In this document: positions 8,571-16,217 of the stretch, in pieces
Numbering within the stretch: position 1 is the first letter of the stretch
Layout of the letters: each line of letters begins with the position of its first letter
Source of the DNA: Deltaproteobacteria bacterium
Lineage (GTDB): Bacteria; Myxococcota_A; UBA9160; SMWR01
Assembly: GCA_019310965.1 (NCBI GenBank)
Contig: JAFDDG010000033.1
Span: 1 to 36,870 of the forward strand
Length of the DNA: 36,870 bases
Reading direction: 5' to 3'
Translations under genes and position numbers: made by a program
Notes under the pieces: model-generated
The model's database searches: none
The model's input: only the letters and a program-made list of their open reading frames with translations
Told to the model about the DNA's origin: nothing

Positions 8571-9668
8571 TCAGAGGTCGAGGACCGTGCGAATGCCCCG
8601 ACTGGCGCGCAGGTCGTCCATCGCCTCGTTGATCTCCTCGAGAGGCCGGCGCGAGGTGATCAGACCCTCCAGATCGAGCTGCCCACTCTGCCACAGGGCG
8701 AGCAGGCGCGGAACCTCGTGCAGCGAGTTGCAGTTGCCGAGAATCGTGCCCATCACCTTCTTGCCGCTGATGCCGAAGGCCACCGCCGGACCGAGGTCGA
8801 GGTTGTCGGTGAGCGGCGGCGCGCCGACGCAGACGGTGGTGCCGCCGTTGCGAGTCGCAGCCACGCCGACAGGGATCAAGGAAGCGACACCCGCAGTCTC
8901 GAAGGCATAGTCGACGCCGATGCCGCCGGTCAGCTCCCGGCTGGCGGCGGCAACGTCATCCGCACCGGGATCGAGGAGGTCCGTGGCTCCGAAGCGTTTG
9001 GCCACCTCGCGACGCTCCGCCACCGGGTCCGACACGATGATGCGAGCCGCACCCGCAATCTTCGCGCCCTGCACCGACGAGAGACCGATGCCTCCGAGCC
9101 CCATCACCAGAACGGTGGCGCCGGGCTCGACCCCCGCCTGGTTGAGCACCGCCCCGGCGCCAGTCTGCACCGCGCAACCGATCACACAGGCGAGCTCCAA
9201 CGGAACGTCGGAGGGAATCTTCACCGCGCCGGTTGCCGCCACCACGGTATATTCGGCGAAGCCCGCCACGTTGAGGCCACGGTAGATGGTCTCGCCTCCT
9301 CGGGAGAGCCCGGTGCGGCCGTCGGGAAACGCGTTCAACATAATGCCCATGCTGTTCACGCACAACGCGGCTTCACCCCGCACGCACCAATAACAGATCC
9401 CACACGGCGGACACGGCGTCAGCACGACGCGGTCGCCGGGAGCCAAATGGCTCACGCCCTCGCCAACGGCGTCGACGACACCCGCCGCCTCGTGACCCAG
9501 TATCGCCGGCAACGGGCTCGGAAAGGCGCCGTCGACGATACTGAGATCCGAATGGCAAACGCCGCAATGCTTCACTCGTACGCGCACGTGTCCGGCGCGC
9601 GGCTCGTCGAGCACGACGTCGTCGACCACGTGAAGCTTCCCCGGGGCCTCGAGCAATGCAGCCTTCAT
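8571..9668 (-). CDS. Zinc-dependent alcohol dehydrogenase (MDR, class III-like)
   Basis: A 365-residue medium-chain dehydrogenase. Catalytic-zinc ligands are Cys38 (CGVCHSD), His59 (GHEAAG) and the cysteine of VIGCAVQTGAGAV. The structural zinc is held by Cys89, Cys92, Cys95 and Cys103 with classic 2-2-7 spacing. The nucleotide-binding motif VMGLGGIGLSSVQGAK follows, then an acidic residue in SDP that suggests NAD+ preference. It oxidises an alcohol or reduces an aldehyde; the length and the DLEGLITSRRPLEEIN segment resemble the class III/aryl-alcohol branch. A GGGGAG site precedes the ATG at 9668. It heads an operon with the SRPBCC protein and hydrolase. A 157-base gap separates it from glnS upstream, enough for its own promoter. 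Confidence 0.94.
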   Translation of the reverse strand: MKAALLEAPGKLHVVDDVVLDEPRAGHVRVRVKHCGVCHSDLSIVDGAFPSPLPAILGHEAAGVVDAVGEGVSHLAPGDRVVLTPCPPCGICYWCVRGEAALCVNSMGIMLNAFPDGRTGLSRGGETIYRGLNVAGFAEYTVVAATGAVKIPSDVPLELACVIGCAVQTGAGAVLNQAGVEPGATVLVMGLGGIGLSSVQGAKIAGAARIIVSDPVAERREVAKRFGATDLLDPGADDVAAASRELTGGIGVDYAFETAGVASLIPVGVAATRNGGTTVCVGAPPLTDNLDLGPAVAFGISGKKVMGTILGNCNSLHEVPRLLALWQSGQLDLEGLITSRRPLEEINEAMDDLRASRGIRTVLDL

Positions 9669-9825
9669 CTTTCAGCTCCCCTCGTCTGGGTCATGCGCCG
9701 AGACAAGATGGCCTCGGCCAGGACGCGGCCGCCCGCACCCGTTGGACACCATCTCCCTCCAGGCGCGCTGCGCCGCGGCCCTTATACCACGCTGCGGACT
9801 CGCGGTGGGCTGCAATAGCCCTGCT

Positions 9826-11508
9826 TCAGCGGCGCTTCGCCAGCTTGGCCCAGCTGTCGCGCAGGGTGACGGTCCGGTTGAAGACGGGGCGACCGGGCCC
9901 GCTGTCGGGATCGGCGGTGAAATAGCCAATTCGCTCGAACTGGAAGCGCTCACCCGGCGCCACCCGAGTCAGCGCCGGCTCGACCTGGGCCCGCACGACC
10001 CGCAGCGAGGCCGGATTCAGGCTCTCGACGAAGCTGTGACCGGGCTCGGCATCCGCGGGATCGTGCGCAGAAAAAAGCACCTCGTAGAGCCGCACCTCGA
10101 CCTCGGTCGCCTGCTCGGCGGCCACCCAGTGGAGCGTGCCGCGCACCTTGCGACCATCCGGAGCGTCGCCGCCGCGAGTCGCAGGATCGTAACGGCAACG
10201 CAGCTCCACGACATTGCCATCCGCGTCTTTCACCACGTCGGTACAGGTGATGAAGTAGGCGTAGCGCAGGCGAACCTCCCGCCCGGGTGCGAGGCGGAAG
10301 AATTTCTTTGGGGGATCCTCGAGGAAGTCCTCGCGCTCGATGTAGAGCACGCGGGAGAAGGGCACCTTGCGGACGCCCGCCGCCGGATCTTCAGGGTTGT
10401 TGATCGCATCGAGCTCCTCGACCTGCCCTTCCGGATAGTTCTCGACCACGACGCGCAACGGATCGAGGACCGCCATCGCTCGGGGCGCTGTGCGATTCAG
10501 ATCGTCTCGAACCGCTGCCTCCAGCTGCGCGAGCTCGATGGTGTTGTCCCGGCGCGCGACACCGACGCCCGCGATGAAGCGCCGAATCGATTCGGGCGGA
10601 TATCCGCGGCGCCGCATCCCCGACAGCGTGGGCATGCGAGGATCATCCCAGTCCTCCACGCGCCCCGCGTCGACGAGCTGCTTGAGCATCCGCTTGCTCA
10701 TCACCGTGTGGGAGAGATTGAGCCGCGCAAATTCGGTCTGCTCGGGCCGGGAAGGCACGTCGACGTTCTCGAGCACCCAGTCGTAGAGGGGCCGGTGGTC
10801 GATGAACTCGAGCGAACAGAGGGAATGAGTCACGTGCTCGATTGCATCCTCGATACAATGCGCAAAGTCGTACATCGGGTAGATGTGCCAGCGGTCACCC
10901 GTTCGATGGTGTGCGCCGTCCACGATGCGATAGAGCACCGGGTCGCGCATGGGCAGGACGGATGAGGCCATGTCGATGCGGGCGCGCAGAACGCGGCTGC
11001 CCGGCGGGAACTCGCCGGCACGCATGCCCGCGAAGAGATCCAGATTCTCCTCCGCCGAGCGTGTGCGGTGCGGGCTGTCCAGGCCGGGCTCGGTCAGGCT
11101 GCCCCGCCGCGCATCGATCTGCTCGGAACTCAGATCGCAGACGAAGGCCTTGCCGCGCTCGATCAGCTGCACGGCGAAATCGGCCATCTGCTCGAAGTAG
11201 TCCGAGGCAAAATACAGATGTTCCCCCCAGTCGAAGCCGAGCCAGCGGATGTCTTCCTGGATGGCCTCGACGAAGATCGCATCCTCGGTGAGCGGGTTCG
11301 TGTCGTCGAAGCGCAGGTGGCACTCGCCACCGAACTCTTCCGCGACGCCGAAATTGACGCAGATCGCCTTGGCATGACCGATGTGCAGCCGACCGTTCGG
11401 CTCCGGGGGGAAGCGCGTCACCACCCGCCCGCCGTGCTTTCCGGACTCCAAGTCACGCCGGATCATGTGGCGAATGAAGTCGTTGCCCGTTGATTCGTCC
11501 GCCGACAC
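9826..11508 (-). CDS. glnS: Glutaminyl-tRNA synthetase
   Basis: A class I aminoacyl-tRNA synthetase of 560 residues, near the 554 of Escherichia coli GlnRS. The start is the GTG at 11508, which gives [20 protein letters not shown], matching the NFI(R)-x-I(I) opening of the family; the frame stays open further upstream but without homology. PPEPNG is at 34-39, HIGH at 42-45, and the KMSKS-equivalent VMSKR at 269-273. The later [24 protein letters not shown] region is the start of the anticodon-binding beta-barrels, and the protein ends in the usual [12 protein letters not shown]. It charges tRNA-Gln directly, so this organism need not depend only on the GatCAB transamidation route. It stands between catabolic genes and diverges from the DUF1329 gene. 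Confidence 0.98.
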   Translation of the reverse strand: MSADESTGNDFIRHMIRRDLESGKHGGRVVTRFPPEPNGRLHIGHAKAICVNFGVAEEFGGECHLRFDDTNPLTEDAIFVEAIQEDIRWLGFDWGEHLYFASDYFEQMADFAVQLIERGKAFVCDLSSEQIDARRGSLTEPGLDSPHRTRSAEENLDLFAGMRAGEFPPGSRVLRARIDMASSVLPMRDPVLYRIVDGAHHRTGDRWHIYPMYDFAHCIEDAIEHVTHSLCSLEFIDHRPLYDWVLENVDVPSRPEQTEFARLNLSHTVMSKRMLKQLVDAGRVEDWDDPRMPTLSGMRRRGYPPESIRRFIAGVGVARRDNTIELAQLEAAVRDDLNRTAPRAMAVLDPLRVVVENYPEGQVEELDAINNPEDPAAGVRKVPFSRVLYIEREDFLEDPPKKFFRLAPGREVRLRYAYFITCTDVVKDADGNVVELRCRYDPATRGGDAPDGRKVRGTLHWVAAEQATEVEVRLYEVLFSAHDPADAEPGHSFVESLNPASLRVVRAQVEPALTRVAPGERFQFERIGYFTADPDSGPGRPVFNRTVTLRDSWAKLAKRR

Positions 11509-11582
11509 GGCTGGCCTCTTTGGTCCCCGGAAACAGCCGGAGCGCTGCGGGGGAGGCGCATGGTAGACACTCCCGACCGGCC

Positions 11583-11595
11583 TGTCCGCCGGACA
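11583..11595. repeat. Inverted repeat TGTCC-N3-GGACA
   Basis: Perfect five-base arms with a three-base centre, between the divergent glnS (start 11508) and DUF1329 (start 11735) genes. The same half-sites recur at 11641-11657 with a seven-base centre, so the centres are 60 bases apart. The repeated TGTCC/GGACA pair suggests a protein-binding site for a regulator of one or both genes. Five-base arms are short and chance in GC-rich DNA is not excluded. Confidence 0.35.
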
Positions 11596-11640
11596 CGGCT
11601 GACGCCGCCGAGAGACCGGAAGCTGCGGCCGAATTTGCTG

Positions 11641-11657
11641 TGTCCAAGCAACGGACA
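11641..11657. repeat. Inverted repeat TGTCC-N7-GGACA
   Basis: Second copy of the TGTCC/GGACA palindrome, here with a seven-base centre (AAGCAAC). It lies 77 bases upstream of the DUF1329 ATG and 132 bases upstream of the glnS GTG. Its partner is at 11583-11595. The different centre lengths argue for two half-site contacts or a coincidence. Confidence 0.35.
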
Positions 11658-11734
11658 TTCGCGTAGGGTTTGCGCCGGGCTGCGCGCCGCGAGAGCCCCC
11701 GGCCCCCGCTCGGCTCGTCATCGAGGAGATCGCC

Positions 11735-13051
11735 ATGAATGCAACGATCGTGCGCCACGGCCTCGCCGTCGGCTGCCTGCTGGCCCCCCTTTCAGCTCGG
11801 GCCGTGGAAGACGCGGGCGGCGCCACGCCGCAGTTCCAAGAAGGCGACGTCATCACCTACGACCAGGTCGACACGCTGCGGCGGTTCGTGCCGGACGAGT
11901 TCTGGGACAACCGCGATTTCTTCTTCTACGAAGGCATGCAGCTCACCGTCGGGCCGACCATGCGCGACTACACACCCAACGAACAGTACTTGGACGCGCG
12001 GGAGCGCTATGCCGACACGGCCACCATCGGACCGGACAACAGCCTCGTGGGCTACACCTCCGGGCGCCCCTTCCAGAACGCCAACATCGACTGCAAGAAC
12101 GATCCCCAGGCCGGTGTCAAGATCATGTGGAACTTCGACAAGCGGCCAGACGGCGACGGCAAGGCATCGTTCTTCTATTCCTACTGGGACCGCGGTGAGC
12201 AGCTGCCCCTCTACTACGAGGGCACGGCCAGCCAGATCAAGCTGTCCCAACGCTACGAACCCGGCTACGAGGAAACTCGAGGCGACATCTTCCGCGGCGA
12301 GAAGCGCATCGACGCCTTCGGCGTGCACGTCGATGCTCCTTTCGACGCCCGCGGCATCGAGCTGCTCTCCTACCGCTACCGAACGTCGGACTCGACCCGA
12401 GAAGAATCCCGCAACGACGACACCTGGGTCTACGTTCCGACGCTGCGCCGCGTGCGGCGCATCTCTTCGGCACAGCGCACGGACGCGGTCGCCGGAACGG
12501 ACTTCACCCTCGACGACCTGCGCAGCTTCAACGGCATCGTTCCCCAGTACGAGTGGGAGTGCCTCGACGATCGCAGGCTGATCTCCCCCTCGAACACCAT
12601 GGTCAAGGCGTACCCGTACGTGAAGGACCACAACTTCGGCCCGTACGGCCTTTCCTACGCCAGCGATCGCTGGGAGCTGCGCGACGCCTGGCTGGTGCGG
12701 ATGAACCCCAAGAACGACGACCACCCGTACCACCACAAGGACATCTGGATCGACAAGCAGAGCCTGGCGCCGCTCTACTCCTTCGCGTACGACCGCAAGG
12801 AGGAGCTGTGGAAGATTCTCTGGCACGTCAAGCGCTGGAGCGAGGATACGGACCTGACCGGCGTGTGGTACGAGGGCTGGGAAGGCGTTCCGGTGCCGCG
12901 AGCCCTGCAGGTCGTGAGCGACATGATCGTCAACGTGCAGACGGGCACGGGCAATCGTATCGAGTTCTGGGATGCGCACGGCACACCGCCCAAGAGCAAG
13001 GGCAAGATCCGCCGTTTCATCGACGTGGGGCGACTGACGAAGGGACGTTGA
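11735..13051 (+). CDS. Exported DUF1329 protein
   Basis: A 438-residue DUF1329 protein, typical length, after a GAGGAG site. Residues 1-23 are a signal peptide ending SARA, so it is likely periplasmic or outer-membrane associated. Family marks are the [18 protein letters not shown] start, the central [13 protein letters not shown] strand, [15 protein letters not shown], and the long [18 protein letters not shown] segment near the C-terminus. The fold is thought to be LolA/LolB-like, shielding a lipid in transit. In other genomes DUF1329 genes sit beside RND/MMPL exporters and DUF1302 genes in clusters for hydrophobic compounds; neither partner is in this window. Here it is a single gene, divergent from glnS, so a lipid-carrier role is inference from family only. 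Confidence 0.9.
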   Translation: MNATIVRHGLAVGCLLAPLSARAVEDAGGATPQFQEGDVITYDQVDTLRRFVPDEFWDNRDFFFYEGMQLTVGPTMRDYTPNEQYLDARERYADTATIGPDNSLVGYTSGRPFQNANIDCKNDPQAGVKIMWNFDKRPDGDGKASFFYSYWDRGEQLPLYYEGTASQIKLSQRYEPGYEETRGDIFRGEKRIDAFGVHVDAPFDARGIELLSYRYRTSDSTREESRNDDTWVYVPTLRRVRRISSAQRTDAVAGTDFTLDDLRSFNGIVPQYEWECLDDRRLISPSNTMVKAYPYVKDHNFGPYGLSYASDRWELRDAWLVRMNPKNDDHPYHHKDIWIDKQSLAPLYSFAYDRKEELWKILWHVKRWSEDTDLTGVWYEGWEGVPVPRALQVVSDMIVNVQTGTGNRIEFWDAHGTPPKSKGKIRRFIDVGRLTKGR

Positions 13052-13060
13052 AGGGCGGCC

Positions 13061-13075
13061 CCCCAATAGCTGGGG
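13061..13075. terminator. Hairpin between convergent genes
   Basis: CCCCA and TGGGG arms around a five-base loop, in the 44-base gap between the convergent DUF1329 gene and the 61-residue gene. No T tract follows on either strand, so intrinsic termination is uncertain; it may only stabilise 3' ends. Confidence 0.25.
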
Positions 13076-13095
13076 CTGTCGCGCGGGGCTGTGCC

Positions 13096-13281
13096 TCAGC
13101 GCTTGAGGCGCAGATGCAGCGTCGCCCCTACGGTCGTGGCCTCGATGTTGTTCCACTCGGCCAGTAGACGACAGCGGGTCACCTGCGCGCTGCCGGGTGA
13201 ACCCATGCGCAGCGTGAGCTCCCCCTTCCTGCTTTCGTTCAATCGTCGAATCACTGCGGGCCAATCGCGGCGTCGTGCCAT
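13096..13281 (-). CDS. Small basic protein of 61 residues, unrecognised
   Basis: A short open frame whose ATG at 13281 follows an AAGGAG site at seven bases, which is what makes me call it real and reject the longer frame to 13350. The peptide starts MARRRDWPAVIRRLNESRKG, continues ELTLRMGSPGSAQVTRCRLL and ends in LHLRLKR. It has 13 Arg/Lys and few acidic residues, no membrane segment, and alternating polar/hydrophobic stretches suggesting a small beta sheet or beta-hairpin. Nucleic-acid binding is possible but is only a guess. It is convergent with the DUF1329 gene, and the complex 350-base upstream gap may hold its promoter. Confidence 0.5.
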   Translation of the reverse strand: MARRRDWPAVIRRLNESRKGELTLRMGSPGSAQVTRCRLLAEWNNIEATTVGATLHLRLKR

Positions 13282-13357
13282 GAGGATGCTCCTTGCGCGA
13301 AGAGTGGCAGGGTTTAGCACGCCGGCGCGAAGACGCCCACACCGCCACACCCGGCGA

Positions 13358-13375
13358 CTAACCGTTAAACGTTAG
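13358..13375. repeat. Operator-like imperfect palindrome CTAAC...GTTAG
   Basis: Five-base arms CTAAC and GTTAG frame an inner TTAA at the centre, giving 14 of 18 symmetric bases. It lies 77 bases upstream of the 61-residue gene's start on the minus strand. The spot and size fit a dimeric repressor site. The GTTAGGT at its right end also matches the integron core consensus GTTRRRY, but no matching partner box is present. Confidence 0.35.
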
Positions 13376-13462
13376 GTCGTCATGCCCATAGTAGTCAACA
13401 GCGTCATCCGCGCTCTCGAGCTGGAAACGGCCCGGCCAGCCGTGGATTTGGATGCAGCCCAG

Positions 13463-13503
13463 CCAGAAACGGTTTCTGGGGCCCATTCTGTTGAACGGGC
13501 CCC
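13463..13503. repeat. Nested inverted repeats
   Basis: CCAGAAAC and GTTTCTGG form a perfect palindrome around one central base (13463-13479). Overlapping its right end, GGGGCCC (13478-13484) pairs with GGGCCCC (13497-13503) across 12 bases, and another GGGCCC follows at 13511-13516. The two hairpins cannot form in full at once because they share bases 13478-13479. Confidence 0.45.
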
Positions 13504-13560
13504 GTGCATTGGGCCCGCGGCGCCGGAAATCGGGGCGGCTGCATGCGCATCGGGTGATGA

Positions 13561-13578
13561 ATGTGACAAGCATCACAT
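13561..13578. promoter_or_regulatory. CRP/FNR-superfamily binding box, perfect palindrome
   Basis: ATGTGA, six bases, then TCACAT: an exact match to the symmetric TGTGA-N6-TCACA consensus of cAMP receptor protein and close relatives. Such an exact 12-position symmetric match is unlikely by chance in DNA this GC-rich. It lies 283 bases before the start of the 61-residue gene and downstream of the DUF4345 stop, so its target is unclear: a small RNA, a distant promoter, or an unrecognised transcript in the gap. Confidence 0.6.
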
Positions 13579-13597
13579 GCCGAGCTCGGAGGCGCGC

Positions 13598-13608
13598 GGG
13601 GGGGGGGG
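13598..13608. repeat. G11 homopolymer
   Basis: Eleven G in a row on the plus strand, directly before a CTCCCC that can pair with it. Tracts of this length slip in replication and in sequencing, so the true length may vary. It does not lie in a called gene. Confidence 0.8.
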
Positions 13609-13633
13609 AACTCCCCGCAGGTGCGGAGTTTTT
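13609..13633 (+). terminator. Possible intrinsic terminator
   Basis: AACTCC pairs with GGAGTT around an inner CGCA/TGCG part, followed by five T on the plus strand. No called plus-strand gene precedes it, so it would end an unannotated transcript from the repeat-rich gap. The stem is interrupted, so confidence is low. Confidence 0.3.
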
Positions 13634-14028
13634 CAGGCCGTCTGCGACGCCCGGGGTCGGCCGCGCAGCAACACCCACCCGACCGCGAACGCGGCCAGCA
13701 CCTCAACCGCCAGACTCTGGAGCTGATAGGTGGCGAACTCCGCGTCGACCAGCAGGCCGGCGCCCCGGATGATGGCGACGGCGGCGCAGAAGAGCAGCAG
13801 CGCAACCAGCCCCGCGGCGTAGCGAGCCGGATCGCGGTCGCACCAGAGAAGGAAGCCGGCCAGGGCGAGCTGCGGCCCAGCGTAGACTGCGCGGAGCTCG
13901 GTGAGACCGGCGGCGCTCGCCGAGATCCCCGCAGCCGCCGCGAAGAAGCCGGGAGCCAGCGCGCAGGCAAGGCCGGCGAGAAGCAACAGCGCGCTGCCGA
14001 TGCGAATGACGATGCGTTGCGCGGACAC
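13633..14028 (-). CDS. DUF4345 small membrane protein
   Basis: About 131 residues with four hydrophobic segments (near 9-27, 45-62, 67-90, 100-120). The segment LTELRAVYAGPQLALAGFLL is the mark of the DUF4345 family. The frame stays open to 14106, but GTG at 14028 follows GGAGAGG at five bases and gives the usual family length, so I use it. The function of the family is not known; members are inner-membrane proteins. It is divergent from the TetR gene at 14121, and the 92 bases between hold a palindrome over a perfect -35 box, so it may be controlled by that regulator. Confidence 0.8.
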   Translation of the reverse strand: MSAQRIVIRIGSALLLLAGLACALAPGFFAAAAGISASAAGLTELRAVYAGPQLALAGFLLWCDRDPARYAAGLVALLLFCAAVAIIRGAGLLVDAEFATYQLQSLAVEVLAAFAVGWVLLRGRPRASQTA

Positions 14029-14081
14029 GTCGACCTCTCCATCTGAATCGTTCGCCCGCCGGAGGCGGGCATGGATCCCGT

Positions 14082-14115
14082 TTGACATCCTGTCACATCC
14101 CGCCATAGCCTGTCA
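14082..14115 (+). promoter_or_regulatory. Promoter with overlapping operator of the TetR-P450 pair
   Basis: A perfect -35 TTGACA (14082-14087) lies about 17 bases before a weak -10 near 14104-14110 (CATAGC). The palindrome TGACA-N3-TGTCA (14083-14095) overlaps the -35, and the half-site CCTGTCA recurs 20 bases later (14109-14115), next to the TetR ATG at 14121. This is a typical layout for autorepression by the TetR protein and may also affect the divergent DUF4345 gene. Confidence 0.5.
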
Positions 14116-14120
14116 GGATC

Positions 14121-14780
14121 ATGACCACGCCGTCACCCTCTTCTCAGGGTTTTGAAATTGTCGAATTTTCTTCCCTGGAGCCGCACGGCGAGCGGCGCAA
14201 ACGCCAGCTGGTACGCGCAGCCGCCCACATCGTCGAATTCGAAGGACTCGACGCCCTGCGCATGCCACGCGTGGCCGAGCTCGCCGGTTGCACCCGAACC
14301 CTGATCTACCGCTACTTCCCGGGTCGGGACGATCTGCTGATCGCCGTCGCGGCCGAATACTACAGCGCGCTCGACGAGCGGCTCGATCAAGAAGCGCAGA
14401 AGAACGCCGCCCAGGGTATCCCGCCCCCGCAGGATGCATTGGAAATCACCCTGACCACGCTCGATATCGTCTTCGAAGTGGTCACCGAGCTCGGGCTCGC
14501 CGGGCTGATGCTGCGCAGCAGCGCTCATCTGAGCGAAGGCATGCGCGAGTACCTGGCCCGGCGATCGGAGCACTTTTCGGCGCGCTGGGTCGAGCCGATG
14601 CGCCGGTCGGGCCTGTCCGGCCTGCGTATGGCACTCTTCGCCGAGGCGAGCATCGCACTCCTGATCGAGCTGGTGCACCGCTGGCAGCACGAGGAGATCC
14701 TACGCGAAGAGGCCATGGCTCTGTGCCGCAGCGCCTGCATCGGCTTGCTGAGCGGGCTGCAGGAGCCGCCGCCGCAGTGA
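14121..14780 (+). CDS. TetR-family transcriptional regulator
   Basis: A 219-residue TetR regulator. The N-terminal DNA-binding domain spans about 24-75: RRKRQLVRAAAHIVEFEGL (helix 1), MPRVAELAGCTRTLIYRYFPGRDDLL (helix-turn-helix and start of helix 4). The rest is the variable ligand domain. An unusual 23-residue N-terminal leader (SPSSQGFEIVEFSS) precedes the usual start. The stop overlaps the GTG of the P450 homologue by four bases, so the two are translationally coupled and the regulator probably responds to a ligand linked to that protein. A palindrome and -35 box directly upstream suggest autorepression. Confidence 0.95.
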   Translation: MTTPSPSSQGFEIVEFSSLEPHGERRKRQLVRAAAHIVEFEGLDALRMPRVAELAGCTRTLIYRYFPGRDDLLIAVAAEYYSALDERLDQEAQKNAAQGIPPPQDALEITLTTLDIVFEVVTELGLAGLMLRSSAHLSEGMREYLARRSEHFSARWVEPMRRSGLSGLRMALFAEASIALLIELVHRWQHEEILREEAMALCRSACIGLLSGLQEPPPQ

Positions 14781-16009
14781 CGCCTGCGCTCCACAAGCGC
14801 GCGACGCTGCCCGGGGATATCGATCTCACCAGCCCCGGCTGTTTCCGCGACGCAAAGGCGCATCACGCAGCATTCGCACGGCTGCGCCAGGAGGCGCCGG
14901 TCGCTTGGCACCCCCACGCGGGGGGTGGTTTCTGGGTGGTGTCGCGTCATGCCGACGTGCTGCACGTGCTGCGCGACACGGAAACATTCGACCAGGCTGC
15001 AGGGCATCTGATCGGCGGCCTGGCCAACGCCACACCCGCGGCCGGGGCCGAGGCATTCGCGTTCCGCAACGGGGCGCCGCCCTTCTCTCGCAAGGGCGAA
15101 GGCGGGCACGCCCGACTCGAGGCGGCGGCCGTAGAGGCTCTGGTTCCCGGCATCCGCGCACGAATCGTGGAACGCCTCGCTGCCCATGCGGGCAGCGGCG
15201 CGCTCGACTTCGTCGAGCTGATCGCACCCTTGCCGAGCGAGGTTCGCGCAACCTTGGCGGGCGTGCCGGGCGCGCACCAGGACCACCTGATCGCCTGGGT
15301 CGACACGCTCGGCGATCGACGCACCGGGGTCATCAGTGCCACTGCCGACGCGCGTCGCGAGGCCGCCGCAGAGCTCATCCGGTACGCGGAGAAGCTCCTC
15401 GCCCGCAAGCGAGAACAGCCAGGCGAAGACCTCATCAGCGACTGGCTCGCCGCCGAGACACAGGCGAGCCCGGTCACGGCCCGCCACGTCGGAGTGCTCC
15501 TCTTCGCATTCATCGCAGTCGGCAGCGCGACGACGCGCAACGTCGCGGCGGCCGGCCAGCGCCTGCTCTTCGAGTCCCCGAATATCACCAAGCAGCTGCG
15601 CGCCGCGCCCGATCTGCTGCCGGCGGCGATCGAGGAAATGCTGCGGCTGGCGCCTCCGTTTCACTACGCGCGCCGTACGGCGCAGCGCGATGCGGCCGTC
15701 GGCGGCCAGCGCATCGCCAAGGGCGACGCGATCACCCTCTGGCTGGGATCCGCCAACCGCGACTCCGCCGTCTTCGAACACCCCTCTCGCTTTGCGCCCG
15801 AGCGCACAGCGCACACGCACCTGAGCTTCGCCGCTGACGGACTCTTCACTCTGGGTGCGGCCCTCGCTCGCATCGAGCTCGTCACCCTATTCGACGAGCT
15901 CCTGCAGCGCTTCCCGGAGATGATTCCCGCTGGCCCGACGGAACACACCGACTCGAACCACGAGAACCGGATCGTGCGGTTGCCGGTATACCTCGGCGCA
16001 GCAGCCTGA
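14777..16009 (+). CDS. Cytochrome P450 homologue lacking the heme-ligand cysteine (predicted pseudoenzyme)
   Basis: A full-length 410-residue bacterial P450 fold, start GTG inside the TetR stop (GTGA overlap). Clear marks: DIDLTSP near 14-20, WVVSRHADVLHVLRD (53-67), the ExxR pair Glu287-Arg290, ANRDSAVFEHPSRFAPER (326-343) and the end pattern N-x-I-x-RLPVYL. The overall pattern resembles the CYP125/CYP142/CYP124 group. Yet the heme loop reads FAADGLFTLG (351-360): without any gap, the proximal cysteine is Thr358 (codon 15848-15850), the preceding His is Leu356 and both glycines are changed. The I-helix reads VGSATT, with Ala251 for the acidic residue, and the C-helix HARLE (111-115) ends in Glu where heme-binding Arg is normal. 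The frame is intact, so this looks like a retained protein without P450 chemistry: a partner/activator, a ligand binder, or a new heme use. Confidence 0.9.
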   Translation: MTPALHKRATLPGDIDLTSPGCFRDAKAHHAAFARLRQEAPVAWHPHAGGGFWVVSRHADVLHVLRDTETFDQAAGHLIGGLANATPAAGAEAFAFRNGAPPFSRKGEGGHARLEAAAVEALVPGIRARIVERLAAHAGSGALDFVELIAPLPSEVRATLAGVPGAHQDHLIAWVDTLGDRRTGVISATADARREAAAELIRYAEKLLARKREQPGEDLISDWLAAETQASPVTARHVGVLLFAFIAVGSATTRNVAAAGQRLLFESPNITKQLRAAPDLLPAAIEEMLRLAPPFHYARRTAQRDAAVGGQRIAKGDAITLWLGSANRDSAVFEHPSRFAPERTAHTHLSFAADGLFTLGAALARIELVTLFDELLQRFPEMIPAGPTEHTDSNHENRIVRLPVYLGAAA

Positions 16010-16044
16010 CACCCGCGACAGCGGCGCTGGAACCAGCACGCTGC

Positions 16045-16217
16045 CCTGCCCGGCGCCGAACGGGCGGCGGCGCGCCCTTTGGACCGATGGCGCGCGATCC
16101 AGCGCTGGACCGTCCGTACGCCAACGCCAGGGGCCTGGGCGGCTCCTCTGCAGCCCATCCGAGCCGCTGAACACGGTCGACGAGAAGCTCGCAGGTGAAC
16201 GGGGTGGTCTTCGCGTT
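16045..16217 (-). pseudogene. IS481-type transposase N-terminal remnant, frameshifted
   Basis: In one minus-strand frame NAKTTPFTCELLVDRVQRLGW (about 16217-16155) resembles the start of IS481-family transposases. In the next frame AAQAPGVGVRTVQRWIARHR (from about 16143) continues with the helix-turn-helix, followed by SKGRAAARSAPGR. The switch of frame near 16150 and lack of any DDE domain make it a dead fragment. No terminal inverted repeats were found. It marks a past insertion between the P450 homologue and the SelD gene; the rest of 16010-16416 holds nothing else I can name. Confidence 0.5.

Larger units (their letters stand above)
13282..13632. other. Repeat-rich 350-base intergenic region
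   Basis: No gene is supported here. The stretch separates two minus-strand genes and is crowded with symmetric elements: an 18-base imperfect palindrome (13358-13375), a perfect 8-base-arm palindrome (13463-13479), nested GGGGCCC/GGGCCCC arms (13478-13503), a perfect CRP-like box (13561-13578), an 11-base G run (13598-13608) and a hairpin followed by a T run (13609-13633). Short frames that cross it on both strands lack start signals. It looks like a regulatory or structured-RNA region. Confidence 0.6.

Noticed and set aside
9781..9786. TATAAG as -10 box of the alcohol dehydrogenase operon
   Set aside because: It lies 113 bases upstream but no -35 element stands at usual spacing, so I could not support it as a promoter.
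13358..13375. Integron attC-like GTTAGGT core
   Set aside because: Only one GTTRRRY match; no RYYYAAC partner or imperfect hairpin of attC length 60-140 bases away and no integrase gene.
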